A stretch of 64,000 nucleotides of DNA from the NCBI GenBank assembly GCA_036677425.1, contig JARFVT010000013.1, positions 1,116,001 to 1,180,000 on the forward strand, given 5' to 3'. This stretch comes from JARFVT01 sp036677425 (GTDB lineage Bacteria; Pseudomonadota; Alphaproteobacteria; UBA8366; Aestuariispiraceae). This document shows positions 46,472 to 55,561 of the stretch, in pieces. The notes under the pieces were generated by a model. The model did not search any database. It saw nothing but the letters and a program-made list of their open reading frames with translations, and was not told the DNA's origin. Position numbers and translations under genes: made by a program. Position 1 is the stretch's first letter; each line of letters starts with the position of its first letter.

Positions 46472-47221
46472 ATGTTTCCAGTTGAAATTCATAAAAAACT
46501 AGGGTCATACGTCTATCGATTAATCGACCCGCGAAATGGACAAACATTCTATGTAGGCAAAGGAAAAGGCAATCGTGTCTTTCAACATGTTGCCGCTGAA
46601 CTTGCATTTGATAAAGATGAAGATTCAGCTTCTACTAAAATCAAAACCATAAGACAGATAAAACTCGCTGGTTTGGAACCTATCCACATTATTCATCGCC
46701 ATGGCTTATCAGACCATGAAGCTATTCTTTCTGAAGCTGTATTAATAGATGCTATTGGGGGCTTAACTAATATCGTTGGAGGTCATGGCTCAAATGAATT
46801 CGGTCCAGCGAATGCAGAAGAATTAATTAGAAGATATAAACTTGAAGAGATGAAAATCAGCCAAGATCACAAGATTTTAGCTCTTAATGTAAGCAACAGT
46901 AAAAATGAACATGACTTGTATGATGCTGTAAGGTTTGCCTGGCCAGTAAATAAACTCAAAGCCGAAAAAGCTGATTTCATTTTTGCTGTCTCACAAGGCG
47001 TTTGCCGAGGTGTTTTTGTTGCCAATGAATGGAAACATGCAACATCTGAAAACTTTCCAGAGTTTTCCTCTGTCATTAACGACAGCATTAAGTCACGTTA
47101 TGGTTTTGTCGGAGAGCGAGCGCAACAAGAAATTTTAGAATTATATATAGACAAGCAATTGCCTGAAAATATGCGTTGGAAGCCAGGAGCGTCGTCTCCA
47201 ATACGATATAGTTGGGGCTGA
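46472..47221 (+). CDS. GIY-YIG (LEM-3-like) nuclease-domain protein
   Basis: A 249-aa protein. Residues 11-120 form a GIY-YIG fold of the LEM-3-like type: S-Y-V-Y-R-L-I-D-P, F-Y-V-G-K-G-K-G-N-R-V-F-Q-H, and an E-A-x-L-I-D-A-I-G-G-L-T-N segment with the metal-binding Glu. The C-terminal half (about 130-249) is a separate domain with D-L-Y-D-A-V-R-F-A-W-P-V and R-Y-G-F-V-G-E-R-A. The gene lies between two inverted IS3 copies as cargo. The target DNA is unknown, and defence or mobile-element competition is a guess. It has an AGGA-like site before the ATG. Confidence 0.8.
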   Translation: MFPVEIHKKLGSYVYRLIDPRNGQTFYVGKGKGNRVFQHVAAELAFDKDEDSASTKIKTIRQIKLAGLEPIHIIHRHGLSDHEAILSEAVLIDAIGGLTNIVGGHGSNEFGPANAEELIRRYKLEEMKISQDHKILALNVSNSKNEHDLYDAVRFAWPVNKLKAEKADFIFAVSQGVCRGVFVANEWKHATSENFPEFSSVINDSIKSRYGFVGERAQQEILELYIDKQLPENMRWKPGASSPIRYSWG

Positions 47222-47299
47222 AAAATCATTACACTCTAATGCTGTACATAAAAATAAAAAAAGTATAGCAATTTTTAGTTTTATATACGAAACGGAACA

Positions 47300-47472
47300 G
47301 CAATACCGCAAAGTGCCATATTGGGGGCATCCATGCCACCAAATTTAGAACACCATTTGTAAAATGGAGCTCTGCTCGTGCCATGCTCCCGACAAAGGGC
47401 TGAAACTGGTGTTTTTGCTTCTGCTTGTTTTCAAATACTAATAATCTGCCTGCGTGCCATAAATTTTTCATG
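47300..47472 (-). pseudogene. Decayed IS3-family orfA remnant
   Basis: Minus-strand translation with frame changes gives T-P-V-S-A-L-C-R-E-H-G-T-S-R-A-P-F-Y-K-W-C-S-K-F-G-G-M-D-A, the HTH and zipper core of an IS3 OrfA, preceded by a broken start. It is not a copy of the two intact IS3 elements, and no orfB follows. Confidence 0.7.
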
Positions 47473-47515
47473 TAAAATCTCCTGTTTTAAATTAAGAGAA
47501 AATTCTACTTATAAA

Positions 47516-47663
47516 AGTGATGGATTCAATGGGTCATGGCAACATACGATATAAACCTTTTTAGAAGGAGCACAGCGTATGTACAGTTCAAATACTATGG
47601 ATGAGTATAAGAAGTCGATAATTTGGGACAAGTGGGGAAGCAGTCATTCAATGGCAGAGATCG
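47516..47663 (+). pseudogene. IS30-family 5' end with terminal repeat (displaced)
   Basis: The 29-bp terminal repeat at 47516-47544 is followed by an AGAAGGAG site and an ATG at 47579. Its reading frame (S-I-I-W-D-K-W-G-S-S-H-S-M-A-E-I) looks like the N-terminal HTH of an IS30 transposase, cut off at the IS3 copy 2 border. It belongs to the same element as 44363-45082 but is now in opposite relative orientation. Confidence 0.75.
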
Positions 47664-47689
47664 TGACCTGCGCCCCAACTTTGTACCAG

Positions 47690-48595
47690 TTAGCCGTAGA
47701 GTCCTTTAGTTAAGTTTTTATCAATTATTTGATCATTTGCAACCATTATGGGGGCATGCCCCCATAATGGTTGGTCGTTTTTATTTTGCAAAGCTTGTAT
47801 TGGGCTTTGCCCATCCAAGGCTGAGTGCGGCCTTACATGATTATAATCATCGCGCCAATCTGCTAATATCTTACGAACATGATGAAGGTCTTCAAACAGT
47901 GTTTCATTTAAACATTCATCACGTAATTTACCATTGAAGCTTTCCACAAACCCGTTTTGCATCGGCTTGCCTGGTGCGATGTAATGCCAATTGATGCCCA
48001 TGTCGCCTTGCCATTTTAGTAGGGCATTTGATGTCATTTCCGTGCCGTTATCGCTGACTATTGTATCTGGCTTGCCACGTATTGCTATTATGTTATCTAA
48101 CTCACGGGACAAACGATGACCACCGATCGATGTATCAGCCACCAGTGCCAAACATTCTCGGCTGCTATCATCAACAACACATAACATTCTAAAACGCCTG
48201 CCATCCATAAAACTATCACTGACAAAATCAAGCGACCAGCGTTCGTTGACCTTAGAAGGCACTGCAATCGGTGATCTTGTGCCAATAGCACGCTTGCGAC
48301 CATTCCGTTTGCGAACTGCCAAACCTTCTTCTTTATACAAACGCCGAAGCTTCTTATGGTTAAGGTGATAACCCTCACGTGCCAATAAAATATGCAGACG
48401 GCGATAGCCAAAGCGTTTACGTAAATGCGATAATTCGCGTAATCTGCTGCGTAATACCGCATCATTGGGTCGTACGGATTGGTACCGGATTAAAGATCAT
48501 TCCACGTTAAGCATTAAACACGCCCGCCGCTCACTCACCATAAAATTTGTTCGAAGGTGAGTGACAGCATCTCGCTTGCCAGCGGGCGTTACCAT
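47690..48595 (-). pseudogene. IS3-family transposase OrfB, copy 2, nonsense mutation
   Basis: Same gene as copy 1, but CGA is replaced by TGA at 48499-48497, in the V-E-[R]-S-L-I-R-Y-Q segment. Only a 231-residue fragment from an inner Met (47690-48385) stays open, and it still holds the three DDE residues. The element probably depends on copy 1 for movement. Confidence 0.9.
47741..47772. repeat. Perfect 32-bp palindrome (copy 2)
   Basis: Same palindrome as at 46231-46262, in the matching place of the second IS3 copy. Confidence 0.95.
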
Positions 48596-48855
48596 TTTTT
48601 TGCATTCACATCTTTCAACATCGAAATATCCAAATGGGCATCCGCCAGCAAAGATTTTAAACAGCGGTTTTCATCTTCAAGCAATTTTAATCGTTTAGCA
48701 TCACTGACTTCCATGCCGCCATATTTTGACTTCCACTTGTAAAATGTACTTTCTGCAATTCCGTGTCTGCGGCAAAGATCTGCGGTGGTAATGCCAGATT
48801 CCTGCTCTTTTAATATACGAATAATCTGTTCTTCGTTAAATCTACTACGTTTCAT
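48589..48855 (-). CDS. IS3-family transposase OrfA, copy 2
   Basis: An 88-aa copy of the OrfA of copy 1, differing by T-A-D-L-C for T-A-D-F-C at the HTH. The A7 slippery run near its stop is retained, but frameshifted product would meet the orfB stop codon. Confidence 0.93.
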   Translation of the reverse strand: MKRSRFNEEQIIRILKEQESGITTADLCRRHGIAESTFYKWKSKYGGMEVSDAKRLKLLEDENRCLKSLLADAHLDISMLKDVNAKKW

Positions 48856-48920
48856 TCTGATCTTCCTCCTGTTGAGAAAGACTCTACTTATAAATGGACT
48901 AATTTAAAGGGCGCAGGTCA

Positions 48921-49292
48921 GCTTTAAAAACCTGGTTATGATTCTTAACCTTTAGACATTTTATGTTTTCCTCGTCTGGTTAAAGACCAGTCAAGCAAAA
49001 ATTAGAGCTTAAGTCACTGTCTCATTATTGGGGAACACTTCAGTAAATAACAGTGATGATGACCTTGTATATAATCATATAGTCCAATTTAGTGATGATT
49101 GTGATAAAGACATTCTCGAAAAAATTGATGGATTAGATGAACATTTATGGATTTATGTTGATAACTCCATATTTCAATAAAAAATAAACCTGTCAAACTA
49201 TGCTAAAAAGTCTTTTAAAATAGTTTTAATGCCACTTTATTTAATAGCCTATCTCATTAAATGCGGATCGTGATTTCCTTAAAAAGGCGATT
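48921..49292. other. Island edge: gene debris and a glnA-like fragment
   Basis: There is no intact gene. An open but start-less frame near 49040-49180 ends L-W-I-Y-V-D-N-S-I-F-Q and is unrecognised. Bases 49255-49291 match 44070-44107 in the glnA 3' region at 33 of 38 positions with one gap, encoding a D-R-x-F-L-K-K-like stretch. Confidence 0.5.
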
Positions 49293-51959
49293 TTATTTTG
49301 CCAATGATATTTCAATGGCTTTTATTGCCTGATTAATTAAATTACCATCTGGACCGCCAGCTTGTGCCATATCTGGCCTGCCGCCGCCGCCTTTACCGCC
49401 CATTGCTTCTGATCCAATTCGCACTAAATCAACTGCATTAAAATTATTTGTTAAATCATTGGTAACGCCAACTACAATTGATGCCTTGCCGTCATTATTG
49501 GCGCAAACGGTGATTATGCCGCTACCGATATCTGATTTTAATTGATCAACCAACGGCTTTAATTCTTTGGCTGGAACATCTTTTAATGATCGGCTAATAA
49601 ATTTAATGCCGTTAATTTCACTGGCTGCTGAAGATTTATTATCTGAAGCTTGGCTATTACCTTGGGCAGCTAATTTTCGCCTTAATATTGATAATTCACG
49701 TTCAAGTCTTTTGCGTTCGTTAATCAGGCTTGATACCCGTTGTTCCACATCTTGTGGTGTCGATTTTAAAATATCGGCAGTTTTAATTAATGATATTTCC
49801 CGATTATTTAAATAATCCAATGCCGCTTGCCCCGTCAAAGCATCAATACGACGCACGCCAGATGCAACTGCGCTTTCATTAATTATTTTAAATATACCAA
49901 TATCACCCGTGCGTTTAACATGTGTACCGCCGCAAAGTTCCGTCGAATATACAGTATTTTTATCTTTATTTTCCTTTGCCCCCATGGAAACCACGCGCAC
50001 TTCATCGCCATATTTTTCACCAAATAAAGCCATTGCGCCCGCTTTAATGGCATCATCAGGGGTCATTAAGCTGGTGGTTATATGGCTATTTTGGCGAATT
50101 TCCGCATTAACTTCATTTTCAATTTTTTTAATCTCATCCATGCTCATTGATTTTTGATGCGAAAAATCAAATCGCATGCTATTTTCTGCGACTTGCGATC
50201 CTTTTTGGCTAACATGATCGCCTAAATTACGGCGCAAAGCCTCGTGCATTAGGTGGGTAACCGAATGATTAGCACGCAACTTATCACGGCGTATATCATT
50301 AATCGACATTTCAACCGCATCGCCAATCTTTAAACTACCATTGGTTAATTCACCCATGTGAATATGCAAATTATCAAGTTTTTTATTAGTGTCATTAACG
50401 ATAAACTGATCACCATTAGCAGTTTTAAATAATCCTTTATCGCCTTGTTGACCACCAGATTCACCATAGAAAGGTGTTTGATTGGTGATTATTGCGGAAT
50501 TATCGCCTTTATCAATTTTATCAACCATTTTATCATCGACAATTATCGCGGTGATAATTGCTTCGGCATATCCTGTTTCATAACCTAAAAATTCTGTTGC
50601 TCCAACCTTGTCTTTAGCCTCAAACCATAATATTTCTGTTGCTGTATCACCTGAACCACCATGGGCGGCACGTGCCATTTTTCGTTGCGCCGCCATTGAT
50701 TGGTTAAAACCATCAATATCGACTATACGCCCCTGCCCGCGTAAAATATCTTGGGTTAAATCCAATGGAAAACCAAAAGTATCATATAGATTAAAGGCAA
50801 TTTTACCGTTTAATGCTTGCCCATCGCCAAGCTTGTCGGTTTCAACCTCAAGCAATTTTAAACCCTTATCCAATGTGGTTTTAAATCGTGTTTCTTCCAT
50901 TTTTAATGTTTCAGTTATTAATGATTCTGCCCGTTGTAATTCGGTGAAATGCCCGCCCATTTTACTTATCAAGCTTGGTACTAATTTATGAATTAATGGA
51001 TCTTTTGCACCTAACATATGGGCGTGACGCATGGCGCGGCGCATTATGCGTCGTAATACATATCCACGTCCTTCGTTACTTGGCAAGACACCATCGGCAA
51101 TTAAAAATGAAGATGCCCGTAAATGATCAGCAATTACTTTATGCGAGGCAGATTGCGCACCATCAGGGTTAATATTGGTAAAATCGGCCACCGCATCAAT
51201 AATCACCCGCAATATATCAATATCATAATTATTATGTTTGCCTTGCAATATGGCGGTTATGCGTTCTAGCCCCATACCGGTATCAATCGATGGTCGTGGT
51301 AAATCTACACGTTTACCTGGTTCTAATTGTTCATATTGCATGAAAACCAAATTCCATATTTCAATGAAACGGTCGCCATCTTCATTGGCTGACCCAGGTA
51401 CGCCGCCTGCAATATTTTCACCATGATCGTAAAATATTTCTGAACATGGGCCACATGGGCCAGTGTCGCCCATTTGCCAAAAATTATCCGAAGTTGGTAT
51501 ACGGATTATTTTATCATCACCAAGCCCAGCAATTTTTTTCCATAACAAGGCGGCATCTTCATCTTCGGAATATACGGTTACCAATAATTTATCAGGATTA
51601 ATTCCATATTCCTTGGTAATTAAATTCCATGCCAGAAAAATGGCTTGTTCTTTAAAATAATCGCCAAAGGAAAAATTACCCAGCATTTCAAAAAAAGTAT
51701 GATGACGAGCGGTATAACCGACGTTTTCTAAGTCATTATGTTTACCACCAGCACGAACGCATTTTTGTGATGTAACCGCAGTTTTATAATCACGTTTTTC
51801 CACACCTGTGAAAGTATTTTTAAATTGCACCATTCCCGCATTTGTAAACATTAATGTGGGGTCATTATGAGGTACAAGCGATGAGCTACCAACAATTTCA
51901 TGGTTATTTTTAGCAAAATAATTTAAAAAAACTAATCTTATTTCATTGGCACTAGACAT
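49293..51959 (-). CDS. alaS: Alanyl-tRNA synthetase
   Basis: Charges tRNA-Ala and edits mis-charged Ser/Gly. The roughly 888-aa protein is complete. The class II core is at the N-terminus (A-G-M-V-Q-F-K-N-T-F, P-C-G-P-C-S-E-I). The editing domain has zinc ligands H-S-V-T-H and C-G-G-T-H. A C-terminal coiled-coil and C-Ala domain end in G-G-G-G-R-P-D-M-A-Q-A-G-G. The start at 51959 (M-S-S-A-N-E-I-R) has GGA eight bases upstream, and an ATG at 51971 is possible. recA follows upstream as usual in alphaproteobacteria. Confidence 0.97.
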   Translation of the reverse strand: MSSANEIRLVFLNYFAKNNHEIVGSSSLVPHNDPTLMFTNAGMVQFKNTFTGVEKRDYKTAVTSQKCVRAGGKHNDLENVGYTARHHTFFEMLGNFSFGDYFKEQAIFLAWNLITKEYGINPDKLLVTVYSEDEDAALLWKKIAGLGDDKIIRIPTSDNFWQMGDTGPCGPCSEIFYDHGENIAGGVPGSANEDGDRFIEIWNLVFMQYEQLEPGKRVDLPRPSIDTGMGLERITAILQGKHNNYDIDILRVIIDAVADFTNINPDGAQSASHKVIADHLRASSFLIADGVLPSNEGRGYVLRRIMRRAMRHAHMLGAKDPLIHKLVPSLISKMGGHFTELQRAESLITETLKMEETRFKTTLDKGLKLLEVETDKLGDGQALNGKIAFNLYDTFGFPLDLTQDILRGQGRIVDIDGFNQSMAAQRKMARAAHGGSGDTATEILWFEAKDKVGATEFLGYETGYAEAIITAIIVDDKMVDKIDKGDNSAIITNQTPFYGESGGQQGDKGLFKTANGDQFIVNDTNKKLDNLHIHMGELTNGSLKIGDAVEMSINDIRRDKLRANHSVTHLMHEALRRNLGDHVSQKGSQVAENSMRFDFSHQKSMSMDEIKKIENEVNAEIRQNSHITTSLMTPDDAIKAGAMALFGEKYGDEVRVVSMGAKENKDKNTVYSTELCGGTHVKRTGDIGIFKIINESAVASGVRRIDALTGQAALDYLNNREISLIKTADILKSTPQDVEQRVSSLINERKRLERELSILRRKLAAQGNSQASDNKSSAASEINGIKFISRSLKDVPAKELKPLVDQLKSDIGSGIITVCANNDGKASIVVGVTNDLTNNFNAVDLVRIGSEAMGGKGGGGRPDMAQAGGPDGNLINQAIKAIEISLAK

Positions 51960-52030
51960 AAAAAAATCCATAGAATTAATTAATAAAACAGGTAATTAAC
52001 AATATTTTTATAATTATTTTCTAATTTAAA

Positions 52031-52064
52031 AAATAATGCGGTATTAATTATTAAATACCGCATT
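52031..52064 (-). terminator. Rho-independent terminator of recA
   Basis: A perfect 11-bp stem (52035-52045 with 52054-52064) has a T-rich tail on the minus strand, just downstream of recA. Confidence 0.8.
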
Positions 52065-52101
52065 ATAAAGACCTATTATAGATATTAAATAAAGTTAATA
52101 T

Positions 52102-53205
52102 TTATTTATTTTCACCATTGTTAGATTTGGCTGCTTTTTTATCTTTGGTTTTTTTAATCTCTTTAGTTTCAGTTGCATTTTCTTCGATTAAGCCAGCATT
52201 AACCCGAATTTTATGTTCAATTTCATTACATAAATCCATATTATTACGAAGGAATTCCTTAGCTTTTTCGCGCCCTTGACCAATTCGATGTGTTCCATAT
52301 GAAAACCATGATCCAGATTTATCAACAATACCAGCATTAACACCAAGGTCTATTAATTCGCCCATTTTAGAAATGCCTTCACCAAACATAATATCAAATT
52401 CTATAACTTTAAATGGTGGTGCAACTTTATTTTTGACAACCTTTATCCTTGTTTGATTGCCGACCACTTCGTCGCGATCTTTAATTTGTCCAATACGGCG
52501 GATATCAAGACGCACACTAGCATAAAATTTTAATGCATTACCACCCGATGTGGTTTCAGGGCTGCCAAACATTACACCAATTTTCATGCGAATTTGATTG
52601 ATGAATATCACCATGCAATTGGAACGTTTGATAGATCCAGTTAACTTACGTAAGGCTTGGCTCATTAATCTTGCTTGTAAGCCAACATGGGTATCGCCCA
52701 TTTCGCCTTCTAATTCTGCGCGTGGCACTAATGCGGCAACGGAATCAACCACTAAAACATCAACTGCACCTGATCTTACCAATGTGTCTGAAATTTCCAA
52801 GGCTTGTTCACCAGAATCTGGTTGTGAGATTAATAAATTTTCTATATTGATCCCAAGCTTCCTTGCATAAGCTGGGTCAAGAGCATGTTCAGCATCGATA
52901 AAAGCGCAAGTGCCACCAACTTTTTGTGACTCTGCTAATACATGTAATGCCAATGTGGTTTTACCAGAGCTTTCAGGGCCATAAATTTCAACAACTCGCC
53001 CTTTTGGCAAACCGCCAATACCAAGCCCAATATCAAGCCCTAATGATCCCGTTGATATGGATTCCATATCAAGCTTATCATCTGCCCCTAATTTCATTAT
53101 AGAGCCTTTACCAAAAGATCGCTCTATCTGCCCAAGGGCTGCTTCTAATGCTTTTTGTTTATCCATTTCAACTTTACCTACTAAATGTAACGATGGTTGC
53201 GACAT
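52102..53205 (-). CDS. recA: Recombinase A
   Basis: Strand-exchange protein and SOS co-protease. Walker A is G-P-E-S-S-G-K-T-T near residue 75, and the A-F-I-D-A-E-H-A-L-D-P and N-Q-I-R-M-K-I-G-V-M-F-G (loop L2) segments are present. It has 367 aa with a Lys-rich tail. GAGAGG precedes the ATG, and a LexA box lies 80 bases upstream. Confidence 0.98.
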   Translation of the reverse strand: MSQPSLHLVGKVEMDKQKALEAALGQIERSFGKGSIMKLGADDKLDMESISTGSLGLDIGLGIGGLPKGRVVEIYGPESSGKTTLALHVLAESQKVGGTCAFIDAEHALDPAYARKLGINIENLLISQPDSGEQALEISDTLVRSGAVDVLVVDSVAALVPRAELEGEMGDTHVGLQARLMSQALRKLTGSIKRSNCMVIFINQIRMKIGVMFGSPETTSGGNALKFYASVRLDIRRIGQIKDRDEVVGNQTRIKVVKNKVAPPFKVIEFDIMFGEGISKMGELIDLGVNAGIVDKSGSWFSYGTHRIGQGREKAKEFLRNNMDLCNEIEHKIRVNAGLIEENATETKEIKKTKDKKAAKSNNGENK

Positions 53206-53284
53206 TTTATTGACCTCTCTTGTCTCATAACATTCTATTTATGGCAACTAAAGTTAAATGTACATGTTTTATTCTTTTTATCAA

Positions 53285-53299
53285 GTTCTTTTTATGTTC
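53285..53299 (-). promoter_or_regulatory. LexA box upstream of recA
   Basis: GTTC-TTTTTAT-GTTC is an exact direct-repeat GTTC-N7-GTTC (GAAC-N7-GAAC on the recA strand), the alphaproteobacterial SOS operator. It lies about 80 bases before the recA start. Confidence 0.85.
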
Positions 53300-53404
53300 T
53301 TTTAATTTTTCAATATTTACAATAGTTTATTAATAGTTAACGATATAAAATATCGTAATAATATCTATAGAAATGAATTATTTTATATTACTTATGATAC
53401 TATA

Positions 53405-55489
53405 TTACGAATCGATAGCATCTTTAACTTTTCTTGTTAATTGTTTTAGACTAAACGGTTTGGCAAGGAAGTATATTTTATCAAGTCCAATAACTTCTTT
53501 TGCTACGGCTTCTTGGGTATAACCTGAAATACATATAACTGGTAAATTTGGCATTGTTTTTCGCGCTTCAAAAATTAATGTTGCGCCATCAACTTTTGGC
53601 ATCATCATATCGGTTATCATTAAATCAAATGTTTGATTTGCTAATATTTCCAATGCAGCCTCTCCTGTTGTTGCTTCAATTACAATATAACCTTTTGATC
53701 TTAATGCCCTTGCCGCAAATAATCGCACTGGATATTCATCTTCTACCAACAACATACATCCGCCGCCTGTATCATCTTGGTTAATATCATTTTCCTTATT
53801 TGGCTCAATCTTTTTTACTTCGGCTTTAACGCTTCCTAGGTAAAGAGTAAATATTGCTCCTTTACCCTCACCATCACTATGGGCAAATATAAATCCACCT
53901 GCTTGTCTTAATGTGCCATAAACCATGGATAAACCAAGCCCCGTTCCTTGGCCAACCTCTTTTGTTGTATAAAATGGTTCAAATAAATGTTCCAAATTTT
54001 CAGGCGGTATGCCAATGCCCGTATCTTTTATTGATATCATTACATATTCACCAACAGGCATAGTTTCATTGCCCAATATATATGGTTTGGTAACAGTAAA
54101 ATTTTCAGTTTTAATGGTTAATTTACCACCGTCTGGCATTGCATCTCTGGCATTCACTGCTAAGTTAATTATCGCTTGTTCTATTTGTCCTTGATCGACC
54201 TTGACATATCCAAGGTCACGACAATGGATGACTTCTAATTCAATTTTTTCACCAATTAATCTACGTAAAAGAACAGATAATTCTGCCAAAACATCTGATA
54301 GGTTAAATACGCTTGGCAGTAATGTTTGTTGCCGCGAAAATGATAATAATTGCCGTACTAACCCTGCAGCACGATTAGCATTTTGTTTTATCTGCATAGT
54401 ATCAGAAAAAGAAGAATTACCTGGCTGGTGGCGTTGTAACAATAAATCACAAAAACCGATAATTGCGGTTAGCATATTATTAAAATCATGGGCGATACCG
54501 CCTGCCATCTGCCCAATCGCATCCATTTTTTGTGATTGGGCAAATTGCATTTCAAGACGTTTACGTTCTGTCATATCTTCGATATGTAATAATAAACCGT
54601 TATTGCCATCACGTGTTAAATTTGCCAATGTTGCATGGATGCTAACTATATAATTAGTTTCGCTATTTAAAGAGGCATCAATTGATATTCCCGTTTCATT
54701 ACCAAGTAATATATTTTTTAAACTTAACTTAATTGCTTCGCGTTCATCTTGTTTTATTATTGTTAAAAAATTACACTCAATAATATATTTACCATCAATA
54801 AATTTACGAAATGCGCTATTTGCTTCTTTAACAATTAAATTTATGTCAATAATAACTATACCAAATGGCGCATGATCAAGCGCACGCGATAATAATGCTA
54901 ATCTATCACCAGCACGTTCAAATTGGCGTTTACGCATTGTAATATTGCGTATTTGCCATGCTATATTATCATTTTCAATTTTATAAACTGTTATTTCATA
55001 CCAATTATCATATGAATTTTTACCCGTCGATATTTCTCTACGCGGCATATGCCCTGCCGATGCTTCTTTTGATAATTTTTTAATATTATTATAAATATTA
55101 GGCATATTTTGTGAAAATCTAGTTGCAAATGCTGCGGCTACATCATTACAATCAGAAGGAAACCATTGTTTGAATAATCTGTTTGAATATATTATTTTAC
55201 CCAATGAAGACTCGACGACTAAGGCTACGGTATTACCCATTTCCAAATCTTCTATTAATAATTTACGTCCGTATGGTTCGTTACTTAAATTAATATTTTT
55301 CCAAAGCAAATATGATATATTAACTACTATTAATATAAAAGCTAAAATAGCAGAAATTAATACTCCATTAGTTATATTAACATTAGGCAATATAACTGCC
55401 ATTAAATAGGCAAAAGAAATAATATTAATAAATACATATAAACATAGGGCTAAAGGAAATTTTAATATTTTTTTTTTAAAATTAAGCAT
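53405..55489 (-). CDS. cckA: CckA-type hybrid histidine kinase
   Basis: A 694-aa membrane hybrid kinase. Two N-terminal helices (about 12-35 and 40-62) come first. PAS-like sensor domains (about 80-330) follow. The HisKA segment has M-A-G-G-I-A-H-D-F-N-N-M-L-T-A-I (phospho-His). The ATPase N box and G1/G2 boxes read N-A-R-D-A-M, D-T-G-I-G-I-P and G-Q-G-T-G-L-G-L-S. A C-terminal receiver has Asp in I-T-D-M-M-M-P-K-V-D-G. Architecture and location between recA and flhB match CckA, which feeds ChpT-CtrA to control the cell cycle and flagella. Confidence 0.92.
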   Translation of the reverse strand: MLNFKKKILKFPLALCLYVFINIISFAYLMAVILPNVNITNGVLISAILAFILIVVNISYLLWKNINLSNEPYGRKLLIEDLEMGNTVALVVESSLGKIIYSNRLFKQWFPSDCNDVAAAFATRFSQNMPNIYNNIKKLSKEASAGHMPRREISTGKNSYDNWYEITVYKIENDNIAWQIRNITMRKRQFERAGDRLALLSRALDHAPFGIVIIDINLIVKEANSAFRKFIDGKYIIECNFLTIIKQDEREAIKLSLKNILLGNETGISIDASLNSETNYIVSIHATLANLTRDGNNGLLLHIEDMTERKRLEMQFAQSQKMDAIGQMAGGIAHDFNNMLTAIIGFCDLLLQRHQPGNSSFSDTMQIKQNANRAAGLVRQLLSFSRQQTLLPSVFNLSDVLAELSVLLRRLIGEKIELEVIHCRDLGYVKVDQGQIEQAIINLAVNARDAMPDGGKLTIKTENFTVTKPYILGNETMPVGEYVMISIKDTGIGIPPENLEHLFEPFYTTKEVGQGTGLGLSMVYGTLRQAGGFIFAHSDGEGKGAIFTLYLGSVKAEVKKIEPNKENDINQDDTGGGCMLLVEDEYPVRLFAARALRSKGYIVIEATTGEAALEILANQTFDLMITDMMMPKVDGATLIFEARKTMPNLPVICISGYTQEAVAKEVIGLDKIYFLAKPFSLKQLTRKVKDAIDS

Positions 55490-55561
55490 TAATATTTACT
55501 CATAAAAAAGATTATAATATTCTCAACTAATATTATACCTATATCATAAGATTTACTACTA

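Larger units (their letters stand above)
47664..48920 (-). mobile_element. IS3-family element (IS407-like), copy 2
   Basis: A 1257-bp copy in inverted orientation to copy 1, with near-identical sequence and the same TGACCTGCGC ends (47664 and 48920). The outer flank is GCTT at 48921-48924. orfA is open, and orfB has a stop codon. Confidence 0.93.

Noticed and set aside
46340..47663. A simple composite transposon moved as a unit by the two IS3 copies
   Set aside because: The outer four-base flanks (CGGC and GCTT) do not match as a composite insertion would need. The inner and outer bases fit separate insertions followed by inversion.
44363..49292. A complete integrative element or prophage
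   Set aside because: No integrase, replication or structural genes. Contents are IS elements, debris and one nuclease gene.
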